Part shown: positions 1 to 5,679 of the stretch, in pieces
How positions within the stretch are numbered: position 1 is the stretch's first letter
How the letters are laid out: each line of letters begins with the position of its first letter
Source of the DNA: a crenarchaeote SCGC AAA261-N23
GTDB taxonomy: Archaea > Thermoproteota > Thermoprotei > Gearchaeales > Gearchaeaceae
Reading direction: 5' to 3'
Length of the DNA: 6,897 bases
Assembly: GCA_000375685.1 (NCBI GenBank)
Contig: AQVQ01000055.1
Coordinates: forward strand, 1 to 6,897
Position numbers and translations under genes: made by a program
Notes under the pieces: generated by a model
Database searches by the model: none
What the model saw: only the letters and a program-made list of their open reading frames with translations
What the model was told of the DNA's origin: nothing

Positions 1-2
1 AT

Positions 3-371
3 ATGAATGAAGAAAATTTCCATGAATATTTAAGAGAGTTAGCAAAAAGTTTGGAAAAGGAGAATTCAATAAAAATTAACTTTATTAAGGATGTTAAAGT
101 TGTAGGAAAAAGCAACGTTTCCCATAAGATAGATTTCTTGATATTCACAAAAGATAAAAATGTTTACATAAAAAATGTCTCTTCAACCGAGTGGGAAAAA
201 GAAGCAATAAGGGCAACGGTTGAAGCTATTGATATTGGATCAAAAATATATCTTGTAACTAAAAAGAAAGATTTAGATTTAAATGAAATTAATAAAAAAG
301 TGAATAATAATTTTATAGAATTCGTAAGCATTGATGAACTAAAGGGCAAAATATCAAAAAATATCCTATAA
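3..371 (+). CDS. Small PD-(D/E)XK nuclease-like protein, possibly inactive
   Basis: This encodes a 122-residue protein that starts at the ATG two bases into the window, so its promoter and true start cannot be judged. A helical N-terminus (residues 1-20) is followed by a strand and the segment G35-x-S37-x-V39-x-H41-K-I-D44, then a strand ending at K57. This order resembles the core of archaeal restriction-endonuclease-like proteins, where a 'GxSGVxHxxD' stretch is followed by a strand carrying (E/Q)xK. The acidic or Gln residue before the lysine is not evident here: the segment reads V-Y-I-K-N. Either the site has decayed or the family assignment is wrong. A helix (residues 63-78) and a hydrophobic strand (81-86) follow, which also fits the fold. 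No signal peptide or membrane segment is visible. The coding call is firm and the fold is inferred. The next gene has its own promoter, so an operon is unlikely. Confidence 0.6.
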   Translation: MNEENFHEYLRELAKSLEKENSIKINFIKDVKVVGKSNVSHKIDFLIFTKDKNVYIKNVSSTEWEKEAIRATVEAIDIGSKIYLVTKKKDLDLNEINKKVNNNFIEFVSIDELKGKISKNIL

Positions 372-380
372 TTTTAAAAT

Positions 381-397
381 TATCTTTTCTTATTTTT
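381..397 (+). terminator. T-rich termination region
   Basis: A pyrimidine-rich stretch with T4, C, T2 and T5 runs starts nine bases after the stop codon of the gene at 3-371. Archaeal transcription often ends on T-rich tracts without a hairpin, and no stem is needed here. A second T-rich stretch follows at 421-437. Assigned by position and composition only. Confidence 0.35.
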
Positions 398-440
398 AAA
401 AACCTTTATAGCTTGTTTTCATTTTTTTATATTTTTTAAA

Positions 441-458
441 CGAAAACATTATATAAAT
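441..458 (+). promoter_or_regulatory. Archaeal BRE/TATA promoter of the gene at 479
   Basis: A TATA box (TTATATAAAT, 449-458) is preceded by a purine-rich BRE-like stretch (CGAAAACA, 441-448). Its centre lies about 25 bases before the ATG at 479, so transcription should begin at or next to the start codon and give a leaderless mRNA. A weaker alternative box (CTTTATA) lies at 404-410 and would leave a leader of roughly 45 bases. Confidence 0.6.
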
Positions 459-478
459 CCATTTAATACTAATTATAA

Positions 479-805
479 ATGGGGAAATCAAAGGAAAACA
501 ATAAAAAAAGCGCTTCAGAAAATAAAAAGGAGTTGCAACAGTTAATCAATTGCATTCTGAAAGATCTCCTTGGAGATAATGAACTTGAAGCTTTTTATTT
601 CCATTTGAAAGTTAGAAAAAATGTTGATAGGGAAAATATAATCGAAAAGTTTGACGAATTTCTTTCTTTCATTAAGGAAATCTTTAATGCATTGTCTGAT
701 CAAATTATAATTAGGTTCATAGTTGAAATACAGAAGAAATATAACGTGAAGCTACATACAATTGAAGATCTCTTAGATTTTGTTAAAAGGATAACTAGCA
801 GTTAG
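479..805 (+). CDS. Small charged helical protein, function unknown
   Basis: I do not recognise this 108-residue protein with confidence. Residues 1-20 are hydrophilic and rich in Lys, Asn, Ser and Glu. The rest reads as four or five amphipathic helices with no membrane segment and a single Cys. The C-terminal 80 residues go through a glycine-containing turn ('LLGDNE'), a helix pair around 'FDEFLSFIKEIF', a hydrophobic helix ('QIIIRFIVEIQKKY') and a final acidic/basic helix. That layout faintly recalls short archaeal helical output domains fused to regulators (the NOD5 type in thaumarchaea), but this is only an impression. The ATG is chosen because a TATA box sits about 25 bases upstream. The stop codon is followed by only 59 bases before the ThyX-like gene, without a clear T-rich terminator, so the two could share a transcript. 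Confidence 0.7.
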   Translation: MGKSKENNKKSASENKKELQQLINCILKDLLGDNELEAFYFHLKVRKNVDRENIIEKFDEFLSFIKEIFNALSDQIIIRFIVEIQKKYNVKLHTIEDLLDFVKRITSS

Positions 806-806
806 G

Positions 807-816
807 TTTAATATTA
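807..816 (+). promoter_or_regulatory. Possible weak TATA box before the ThyX-like gene
   Basis: TTTAATATTA is the only TATA-like element in the 59-base gap. Its centre (about 812) predicts a start of transcription near 838, some 27 bases before the ATG at 865. That would leave a short leader, unlike the leaderless arrangement of neighbouring genes. Read-through from the gene at 479-805 is an equally good explanation for expression. Confidence 0.28.
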
Positions 817-829
817 GATTAGACATTTT

Positions 830-849
830 AATGGCAATGCCTTGTCATT
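830..849 (+). repeat. Imperfect 20-base palindrome, candidate operator
   Basis: The half-sites ATGGCAATG and CCTTGTCAT match each other's reverse complement at 7 of 9 positions, plus one more A/T pair outside. The element lies where the weak TATA box at 807-816 would place the transcription start. A repressor bound there would block RNA polymerase. It could also be chance in an AT-rich gap. Confidence 0.35.
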
Positions 850-864
850 CAATGAAATTGAAAC

Positions 865-2292
865 ATGATAAGGGTGTTAAGATCTCCTAAAATAATAGAT
901 ATCAAGTGTAATGTTAGCTTTAGAAGGTTGATTTCTGAAACAATTTCAACATGGAGTAAGAAAACTCCTGATGAAATAGAGAGGGAACTAAATCAGGAAG
1001 AACTCATTAAACGAAGCAAAGACATAGTTAGTGCAGTAAAAGATGGATATTCATCGATCTTAGAGATGCCAATTATACATGTTTCTGTAATATTACCAAG
1101 AATATCAACGTTATCCTTGGTTTCGTTTCCTTTAGGTAGCAATTTTCTTCAGCAATCCTTAAGATATACTTTGCCTTTGATAAAGGAGCAACAGGAGAAA
1201 ATGGTTGTAGCATTTATTCCTGAATCTTTAAAATATAAAGAGCATAAGATTGTGAATCACATTGAAAAATCTTACGCCATTTACAATGAAATTTTAAAAG
1301 AAATAGAAGTTCTTGAAACAAGGAAACCTGAGGAAGATGCAAGATATCATTTACCTTTATGCATTGGAACATTCATCAGCTGTAGCATAAACTTAAGCCA
1401 TTTAGTAAACATGCTTTCAATAATAAGGTATCAAAAAGAAAACAAAATGCCTTATCCTTCAATTTGGGAGGATACAGTAAATATCATTTACAAGGGTTTG
1501 GATGAAGAATATTTTAAATTCATTGAAGATGTAAGTTTTTCGATAAAGTTGGGGAAGTTTTATCCAAACGCTTATCCTTTCATTTCATCTCAAATAGCAA
1601 GAAAGTTTGAAAAGGAATTTGAATCAAATGGTAAAAACGATGCAAGGCTAATTTCCTATAATATAGAGTCTTTAAAGTTATTCTCTAAAGAAGAAATCAA
1701 AGATCTAATTACTAGAGGTATTAAGGAAGGGAACTTCAAGGAATTTAATGATATATTTTTCCTTTTCGCAACAAAGGAAAGTATTGTAAGTAGACACCAA
1801 ATAATTAGACATAGAACTGTACAGCAACAAAGCATTAGCATATACGATGCAAGCGAAAGAATGGAAATGATAATACCCTCTTCAATAAGGAGATTAGGGA
1901 AAGAAATCCAAAAGAAGTATGAAGATTTCCTTCAAGAATCTATAAGTCTTTACGAGGAATTGAAGGAAGAAAGTTATGATGATGCGATAATGATTTTACC
2001 TTCTAATCTTGCGTTAATATCCATTTTGAGATTGGACGGCTACAATGTTTTTAATTTCAGAGGATTCTTGGGAAACAGGTGTTGCGAACTTACTCAATCT
2101 GAAACTCAGATTATTGCTAGTCTTATCAATTCAAAAATAAATGAAGTCCTAATAAACGAGGGCTTTAAAGAATTAACAAATATTACCCATGCAAATTGTT
2201 TTAAGTTAAGAAGATGTCCTGAATTAGAAGAAAGGGCAATATTCTGTACAATATTCAAATCTAAAAGCTTTGAAAAGCCTCTGTTTTCTTAA
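865..2292 (+). CDS. Tandem (two-domain) ThyX-like flavoprotein
   Basis: This encodes 475 residues, about twice a normal ThyX subunit (roughly 210-260). ThyX makes dTMP from dUMP using FAD, NADPH and methylene-tetrahydrofolate, and works as a homotetramer with active sites shared between subunits. The C-terminal half keeps the start of the signature 'RHRxxSxNExSxRY': S309-R-H-Q312-I-I-R315-H-R317. It then diverges to T-V-Q-Q-Q-S-I-S-I-Y-D. It also keeps an acidic-Ala...Leu-Pro motif (D373-A374...L378-P379) and N397-x-R399...R405-x4-T-Q411-x-E413, matching the family 'NxR...RxxxxAQxE'. The N-terminal half shows the mirror image: the RHR site reads F88-P-L90, but S98-L-R100-Y101 remains, as does E157-D-A-R-Y-H-L163-P164. 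The protein thus looks like a fused pseudo-dimer with complementary losses. Cysteines cluster near the end (C406, C407 and the last 40 residues). Family membership is well supported. Thymidylate synthase activity is not, and a changed reaction is possible. The start is the first in-frame ATG. Confidence 0.75.
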   Translation: MIRVLRSPKIIDIKCNVSFRRLISETISTWSKKTPDEIERELNQEELIKRSKDIVSAVKDGYSSILEMPIIHVSVILPRISTLSLVSFPLGSNFLQQSLRYTLPLIKEQQEKMVVAFIPESLKYKEHKIVNHIEKSYAIYNEILKEIEVLETRKPEEDARYHLPLCIGTFISCSINLSHLVNMLSIIRYQKENKMPYPSIWEDTVNIIYKGLDEEYFKFIEDVSFSIKLGKFYPNAYPFISSQIARKFEKEFESNGKNDARLISYNIESLKLFSKEEIKDLITRGIKEGNFKEFNDIFFLFATKESIVSRHQIIRHRTVQQQSISIYDASERMEMIIPSSIRRLGKEIQKKYEDFLQESISLYEELKEESYDDAIMILPSNLALISILRLDGYNVFNFRGFLGNRCCELTQSETQIIASLINSKINEVLINEGFKELTNITHANCFKLRRCPELEERAIFCTIFKSKSFEKPLFS

Positions 2293-2340
2293 TATTTTTG
2301 ATCAATTCCATCTTAATGAAATGAATTTCAAAATATAGAG

Positions 2341-2350
2341 ATTTTTTCTT
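2341..2350 (+). terminator. T-rich terminator after the ThyX-like gene
   Basis: ATTTTTTCTT lies 49 bases after the stop codon, and a shorter T5 run sits at 2295-2299. A small inverted repeat, TGAAAT/ATTTCA (2317-2330), precedes it but leaves only a two-base centre, so it would form at most a very short hairpin. The next gene has its own strong promoter immediately downstream. Confidence 0.4.
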
Positions 2351-2356
2351 AAACGT

Positions 2357-2374
2357 TGCTTAAAAATATATATA
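2357..2374 (+). promoter_or_regulatory. Strong archaeal promoter of the Topo VI A-like gene
   Basis: CTTAAAAATATATATA (2359-2374) is a good BRE plus TATA combination. It should start transcription near 2395, about ten bases before the ATG at 2406. Its first 14 bases recur exactly at 3460-3473, before the DUF929 gene. Confidence 0.6.
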
Positions 2375-2405
2375 CCATTTTGACACTCAAATAGTTATAA
2401 CATTA

Positions 2406-3446
2406 ATGAGCGAGAGATTAAACAAGCACATCGATTCTGACTATTCTCTGAGGTGGTTACAAAAGGTATATGGAAGGAAACAGAAGGATGTAACCAGGAC
2501 TGTTCCTAAGGTAAAAAAGGCAAACATAATAAAAACTGATTGGCAACAGAAAGCAGTTGATTTCGTTAAGAAAGCTTTCGCTGAGTTAAATAATCCAGTA
2601 ACTATAAGACAAATACATTATTATCTCGTCGGTCTTGATTTGCCAGACTATAGAAATGATTTAAAGCATTATAATAAGCTTGTTGATTTTATGCTAAAAG
2701 CTAGAATACTTGGAATAGTAGATTGGAATATGATTACAGAGACGGAATCATTGTACTTTGAACCTATATTATGGGGTGTCTCTAACATTGATGAAGCAAT
2801 TCAAAAAGCAATGGAATCCATTCCAGCTATGGGTAAAGATCCATGGGAAGAAATAGGAAAGTCTGTATATGTTTTCACTGAGAAGCGAGAATTATTTGGA
2901 CAAATAAATAGTGTATGCGAAAAATATTATGTTCCTTTAGTTTCTTTTAAAGGTTATGGAGCAGTATGGACAAGAATTTCAAGGCTTGCACCGAAGATAA
3001 AAGAAAAGCTGGATAAAGGTCATAAAGTATGGGCTTTAGTAATTAGCGATCATGATCCAAGCGGTCTGGATATTAACAGATTTTACATGGCTTTGCTAAA
3101 AGTTTTTCATAAATTTGATTTGGATGAAGTGAGAGTAGCACTAACGGCCAAACAAATTATAGATTATAACCTTCCGCCAAACCCTGCAAAAGAAACCGAT
3201 CCAAGGTTTAAATGGTATAATAAAGTTTTTGGTGATGAAAGCTGGGAAGTAGATGCTCTTGTAACAAAGGATATTAAAGAAATGCAGAAACTTTTGGAGA
3301 ACGTTATTTTGCAAATAATGGGTAATGATAAAGCAAAGTGGGAGAGTGTTGTAAATGAAAACAAGAAGCTTGCTGATGAGGTCAGACAAAGACTCAAAGA
3401 CAGACTGGGAGGAGGAGGAAACAATCAACAGGGAGGAAATCAATAA
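2406..3446 (+). CDS. Stand-alone topoisomerase VI A / Spo11-like protein
   Basis: This 346-residue protein has the two-part layout of the DNA-cleaving A subunit of type IIB topoisomerases. A winged-helix-like region (about 45-120) contains T66-I-R68-Q-I-H-Y72-Y73-L-V. This matches the 'TxRxxYY' catalytic-tyrosine motif of Topo VI A and Spo11, and even more closely the 'TxRQLxYxLV' motif of orphan A-like proteins from mobile elements (the 'Mini-A' group). Y72 is the likely nucleophile. A Toprim domain follows (about 150-290), with the metal-binding glutamate in T-E159-K-R-E-L-F and the acidic pair in S-D215-H-D217-P-S-G. The length suits an A subunit (about 350-390). There is no B-type ATPase subunit in the window. 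The tail (about 334-346) is Gly/Asn/Gln-rich and looks disordered. It may cut or nick DNA in recombination, replication or plasmid/virus biology, but without B it need not be a true topoisomerase. The start is supported by the promoter. Confidence 0.78.
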   Translation: MSERLNKHIDSDYSLRWLQKVYGRKQKDVTRTVPKVKKANIIKTDWQQKAVDFVKKAFAELNNPVTIRQIHYYLVGLDLPDYRNDLKHYNKLVDFMLKARILGIVDWNMITETESLYFEPILWGVSNIDEAIQKAMESIPAMGKDPWEEIGKSVYVFTEKRELFGQINSVCEKYYVPLVSFKGYGAVWTRISRLAPKIKEKLDKGHKVWALVISDHDPSGLDINRFYMALLKVFHKFDLDEVRVALTAKQIIDYNLPPNPAKETDPRFKWYNKVFGDESWEVDALVTKDIKEMQKLLENVILQIMGNDKAKWESVVNENKKLADEVRQRLKDRLGGGGNNQQGGNQ

Positions 3447-3459
3447 AAAATAGGTAAAA

Positions 3460-3473
3460 CTTAAAAATATATA
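3460..3473 (+). promoter_or_regulatory. TATA-like element just upstream of the DUF929 gene
   Basis: CTTAAAAATATATA is identical to the promoter core at 2359-2372. Its centre is only about 12 bases before the GTG start at 3479, so the usual spacing would place the transcription start inside the coding region, near 3493. Either it is not the working box, or the gene relies on read-through or on the weaker A-rich stretch at 3442-3452, or its start is misjudged. Confidence 0.4.
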
Positions 3474-3478
3474 GAAGT

Positions 3479-4252
3479 GTGAAAAAGCAGTATAACAAAA
3501 GAAGAAAAAAAGACTCAAATAGAAATAGATTTATTGTATTGTTTGTCGCAATAGTTTTAGTTATCATAGCTATTTATTATTTATTTTTCCAGGGTCATTC
3601 TACAACTTCAACGGGCGTATATGCTACGAATCTAACTTATTATCCTAATAATTCTCCAATAACACAGGAAGGCAAACTTGTATTCATTTACGTCGGTGCT
3701 GAATATTGTCCATATTGTGCTGCAGAAAGATGGGCAATAGTAATGGCTCTTTCCCATTTTGGTAATTGGAGTAATCTTGAGCCAATTTATAGTGCCCCTC
3801 CCCAAATAGAGCCAAATTATCCAAATATTCCCACTTACACCTTTGTAAACGCAATATATAAAAGCGATAAAATCGTTTTTTGGGAAGTTGAACTTTACAA
3901 TCGATATGGAAATGTTTCTCTTCAAAAAATGAATTCAATAGAGCAACAGTTGTTCAATACTTATAATCCTTCAGGTGGGATTCCATTTATCTCAATAGGT
4001 GGAATATACTTCAGAATAGGCTCAGGAGTTAGCCCTGCTTTATTCGTTGGACTAAGTTTTCAGGAAGTTCAGCAACAAATAAATTCTAAACAAGGGCCAA
4101 TATATCAAGCTGTTTATCAGGAAAGTCAACAGCTAACCAATGCAATTTTAAATGTTCTCAACATTCTTTCAGGTCATGTGATACTTTTCTACGACAACAA
4201 TTTTACAATGCATACCGCTTTTAATTTAAATTCTAATAAAGCTTATGAATAA
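3479..4252 (+). CDS. DUF929 membrane-anchored thioredoxin-like protein
   Basis: This 257-residue protein has a Lys/Arg/Asn-rich N-terminus (1-17), one hydrophobic segment (18-37) and a long outer domain, so it should be anchored in the membrane and face outward. The segment G73-A-E-Y-C77-P-Y-C80-A-A-E-R-W85 with A90-L...F94-G-N-W-S is the hallmark I know from the Sulfolobus family DUF929. The CPYC pair after a strand, plus G166-G-I-P169-F-I, which supplies the cis-proline loop, indicates a thioredoxin fold. These are the only two cysteines. Five N-glycosylation sequons (N51, N57, N96, N145, N241) fit an extracellular glycoprotein. The likely role is thiol-disulfide exchange on secreted proteins, with the overlapping VKOR gene supplying the oxidant. 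The GTG start is the only start codon in frame upstream of the positively charged N-terminus. The next option, TTG at 3539, would remove the basic residues needed for membrane orientation. Confidence 0.82.
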   Translation: MKKQYNKRRKKDSNRNRFIVLFVAIVLVIIAIYYLFFQGHSTTSTGVYATNLTYYPNNSPITQEGKLVFIYVGAEYCPYCAAERWAIVMALSHFGNWSNLEPIYSAPPQIEPNYPNIPTYTFVNAIYKSDKIVFWEVELYNRYGNVSLQKMNSIEQQLFNTYNPSGGIPFISIGGIYFRIGSGVSPALFVGLSFQEVQQQINSKQGPIYQAVYQESQQLTNAILNVLNILSGHVILFYDNNFTMHTAFNLNSNKAYE

Positions 4253-4670
4253 ACTAAGAATATCGATATTGGCTTTTTCTATTGTGGGATTTGGAGATTC
4301 AGCTTTCATAACTTTTTTCGAATCCAAAGCTTTAGCAAGTTGTAGCGTAAACATATCTCTTATAAGTTGCGAAAACGTGCTTAATAGCCCTTATGCAAGC
4401 ATATTTGGCATTCCATGGTCTTTATTAGGGATGATTTGGTTTTTAGCTTTCTTATTACTTTCTGCTACTAAATATGATAGCTTTTATGCCTACCTGACTT
4501 TCGTAGTTTTAGGAACCAGTTCTATCATATATTTGTTGTACCTTGAGTTTATTGTCGTAGGATCAATTTGTCTATACTGCACCGTAGCTCATATTTGTGC
4601 AGTAGGTATTATACTCTCTTCAATATATCTAATTAGGAACTCATCGCTTAACAAAAAAGAATTAATCTAG
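4245..4670 (+). CDS. VKOR-family membrane thiol oxidoreductase
   Basis: This 141-residue membrane protein has four predicted helices (about 6-25, 58-74, 80-105, 113-130). The conserved features of vitamin K epoxide reductase homologues appear in order: a loop cysteine pair (C33, C42), S48 in 'CENVLNSPYASIFGIP' with the following Gly-Ile-Pro, and the quinone-side active site C109-L-Y-C112 at the start of the last helix. Bacterial and archaeal VKORs do the job of DsbB: they oxidise a partner thioredoxin-like protein outside the membrane and hand electrons to quinone. The ATG overlaps the end of the DUF929 gene by eight bases, so the two are surely one transcript and probably translationally coupled. 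That makes the DUF929 CPYC protein the obvious redox partner. The length matches single-domain VKORs, so no thioredoxin domain is fused. An extra Cys118 sits in the last helix. Confidence 0.88.
   Translation: MNKLRISILAFSIVGFGDSAFITFFESKALASCSVNISLISCENVLNSPYASIFGIPWSLLGMIWFLAFLLLSATKYDSFYAYLTFVVLGTSSIIYLLYLEFIVVGSICLYCTVAHICAVGIILSSIYLIRNSSLNKKELI
4651..4660 (-). terminator. T-rich terminator for the E1 operon, inside the VKOR 3' end
   Basis: On the minus strand this reads TCTTTTTTGT. It lies about 35 bases beyond the E1 beta stop codon and within the last codons of the opposing VKOR gene. It is the first strong T-run available to the minus-strand transcript. Confidence 0.35.
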
Positions 4671-4692
4671 ATTGAATGAAATACAGAATTAT

Positions 4693-5679
4693 CTAACTTA
4701 GCTTATAACCGAAAGCCTCTTCTATTTTATTTAAAATTTTAACGTCGCTTACCATATAGGCTTTTTCCAATTCTGGGCTAAAGGGAACAGGAAGGGGTGG
4801 TGAGGTAACTCTTACAATAGGGCCATCTAAGTAATCAAAAGCATTCTCCATCACTGTCATTGCTATTTCAGAAGCTATGCTGCAATACTTTACATCATCA
4901 GAGGCTATAACAACTTTGCCTGTTTTTTTGACCGAATTAACTATTGTTTCAACATCCAAGGGGACAAGTGTCCTTAAATCTATTACCTCAGCATTAATGC
5001 CTTTTTCTTCAAGTTTATTTGCGGCCTTTAAAGCTTCTTGAACACATCTTGAAACAGCTATTATAGTTAAATCCTCTCCTCTCTTTTTTATTTCTGCTTT
5101 ACCTAAAGGTATTGTGTATTCTTCTTCTGGAACATTGCCCTTACTCCTGTATAATACTCCGCATTCGATGAAAAGTACTGGATTATCATCCCTAATTGAA
5201 CTTTTAAGTAAACCTTTTGCATCATAGGGAGTTGATGGTAGGACAACTTTTATTCCCGGGCTGTTTACAAACCATGAAGGATAAAACTGTGAATGCTGTG
5301 AACCATGTGCTCTTCCTAAGCTATACTGAGTTCTAATAACTATTGGTACCTTAAGTTGTCCACCGCTCATAAATCTCATCTTTGCTGCCTGAGTTACAAT
5401 CTGATCCATTGCAATCATAGCAAAATCCATATACATTATTTCAGCTATAGGTTTTAGGCCTCCTAAAGCTGCTCCTATTGCCGCTCCTACTATCGCAATT
5501 TCTGAAATAGGTGTATCAAGAACTCGATTTTCTCCAAATTCCTCAATCAAACCTTGAGTAACTCTATAAACTCCTCCGTATTTTCCTACATCTTCACCTA
5601 GGATTATTATTTTATCATTTCTTTTCATCTCTTCTCTCAAAGCTTCCCTTAAAGCCTCAACAAAAGTTATTTCCCTCAT
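4693..5679 (-). CDS. 2-oxoacid dehydrogenase E1 beta subunit
   Basis: This 328-residue protein is the beta half of a thiamine-diphosphate-dependent E1 enzyme of the pyruvate / branched-chain 2-oxoacid / acetoin dehydrogenase family. Matching blocks run in order: G28-E-D-V-G32-x-Y-G-G, R52-V-L-D-T-P-I-S-E60 (the glutamate that activates the cofactor in this family), D85-F, D92-Q-I-V, M101-R-F-M-S-G-G-Q, Q128-H129-S-Q, P141-G-I-K-V-V, D153-A-K-G-L-L and I233-D-L-R-T-L-V-P-L-D. The C-terminal domain carries A-S-D-D-V-K (259-264) where many relatives have a 'HEA' segment, a minor departure. Length is normal. The start codon overlaps the last base of the E1 alpha stop codon, so it is translated from the same message. 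The true substrate cannot be read from the sequence: pyruvate, branched-chain 2-oxoacids and acetoin are all possible. Confidence 0.92.
   Translation of the reverse strand: MREITFVEALREALREEMKRNDKIIILGEDVGKYGGVYRVTQGLIEEFGENRVLDTPISEIAIVGAAIGAALGGLKPIAEIMYMDFAMIAMDQIVTQAAKMRFMSGGQLKVPIVIRTQYSLGRAHGSQHSQFYPSWFVNSPGIKVVLPSTPYDAKGLLKSSIRDDNPVLFIECGVLYRSKGNVPEEEYTIPLGKAEIKKRGEDLTIIAVSRCVQEALKAANKLEEKGINAEVIDLRTLVPLDVETIVNSVKKTGKVVIASDDVKYCSIASEIAMTVMENAFDYLDGPIVRVTSPPLPVPFSPELEKAYMVSDVKILNKIEEAFGYKLS
4719..4740 (+). terminator. T-rich terminator for the DUF929-VKOR transcript, inside the E1 beta 3' end
   Basis: The only T-rich tract after the VKOR stop codon reads CTTCTATTTTATTTAAAATT and continues into a T4 run. 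It lies within the last codons of the opposing E1 beta gene. The two transcripts should therefore overlap tail to tail by several dozen bases. Confidence 0.33.

Noticed and set aside
414..448. Inverted repeat TGTTTTC/GAAAACA around a T-rich loop
   Set aside because: Only 7 bp of AT-rich stem with a 20-base loop; easily expected by chance in this composition, and it ends in the promoter.
831..890. A 19-codon frame (ATG at 831) overlapping the start of the ThyX-like gene
   Set aside because: It is very short, has no recognisable sequence, and its ATG arises from the palindrome; no evidence that it is translated.
3408..3440. GGAGG-rich run resembling Shine-Dalgarno sites
   Set aside because: It encodes the glycine-rich tail, and no start codon lies at a suitable distance.
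3141..3518. Long minus-strand frames (3141-3518 and 3164-3424) opposite the end of the Topo VI A-like gene
   Set aside because: They are Phe/Ser/Leu-rich antisense shadows of a well-supported coding region and cross its promoter and stop.
3632..3938. Minus-strand frames opposite the DUF929 gene
   Set aside because: They lie antisense to the conserved CPYC region and look like nothing known.
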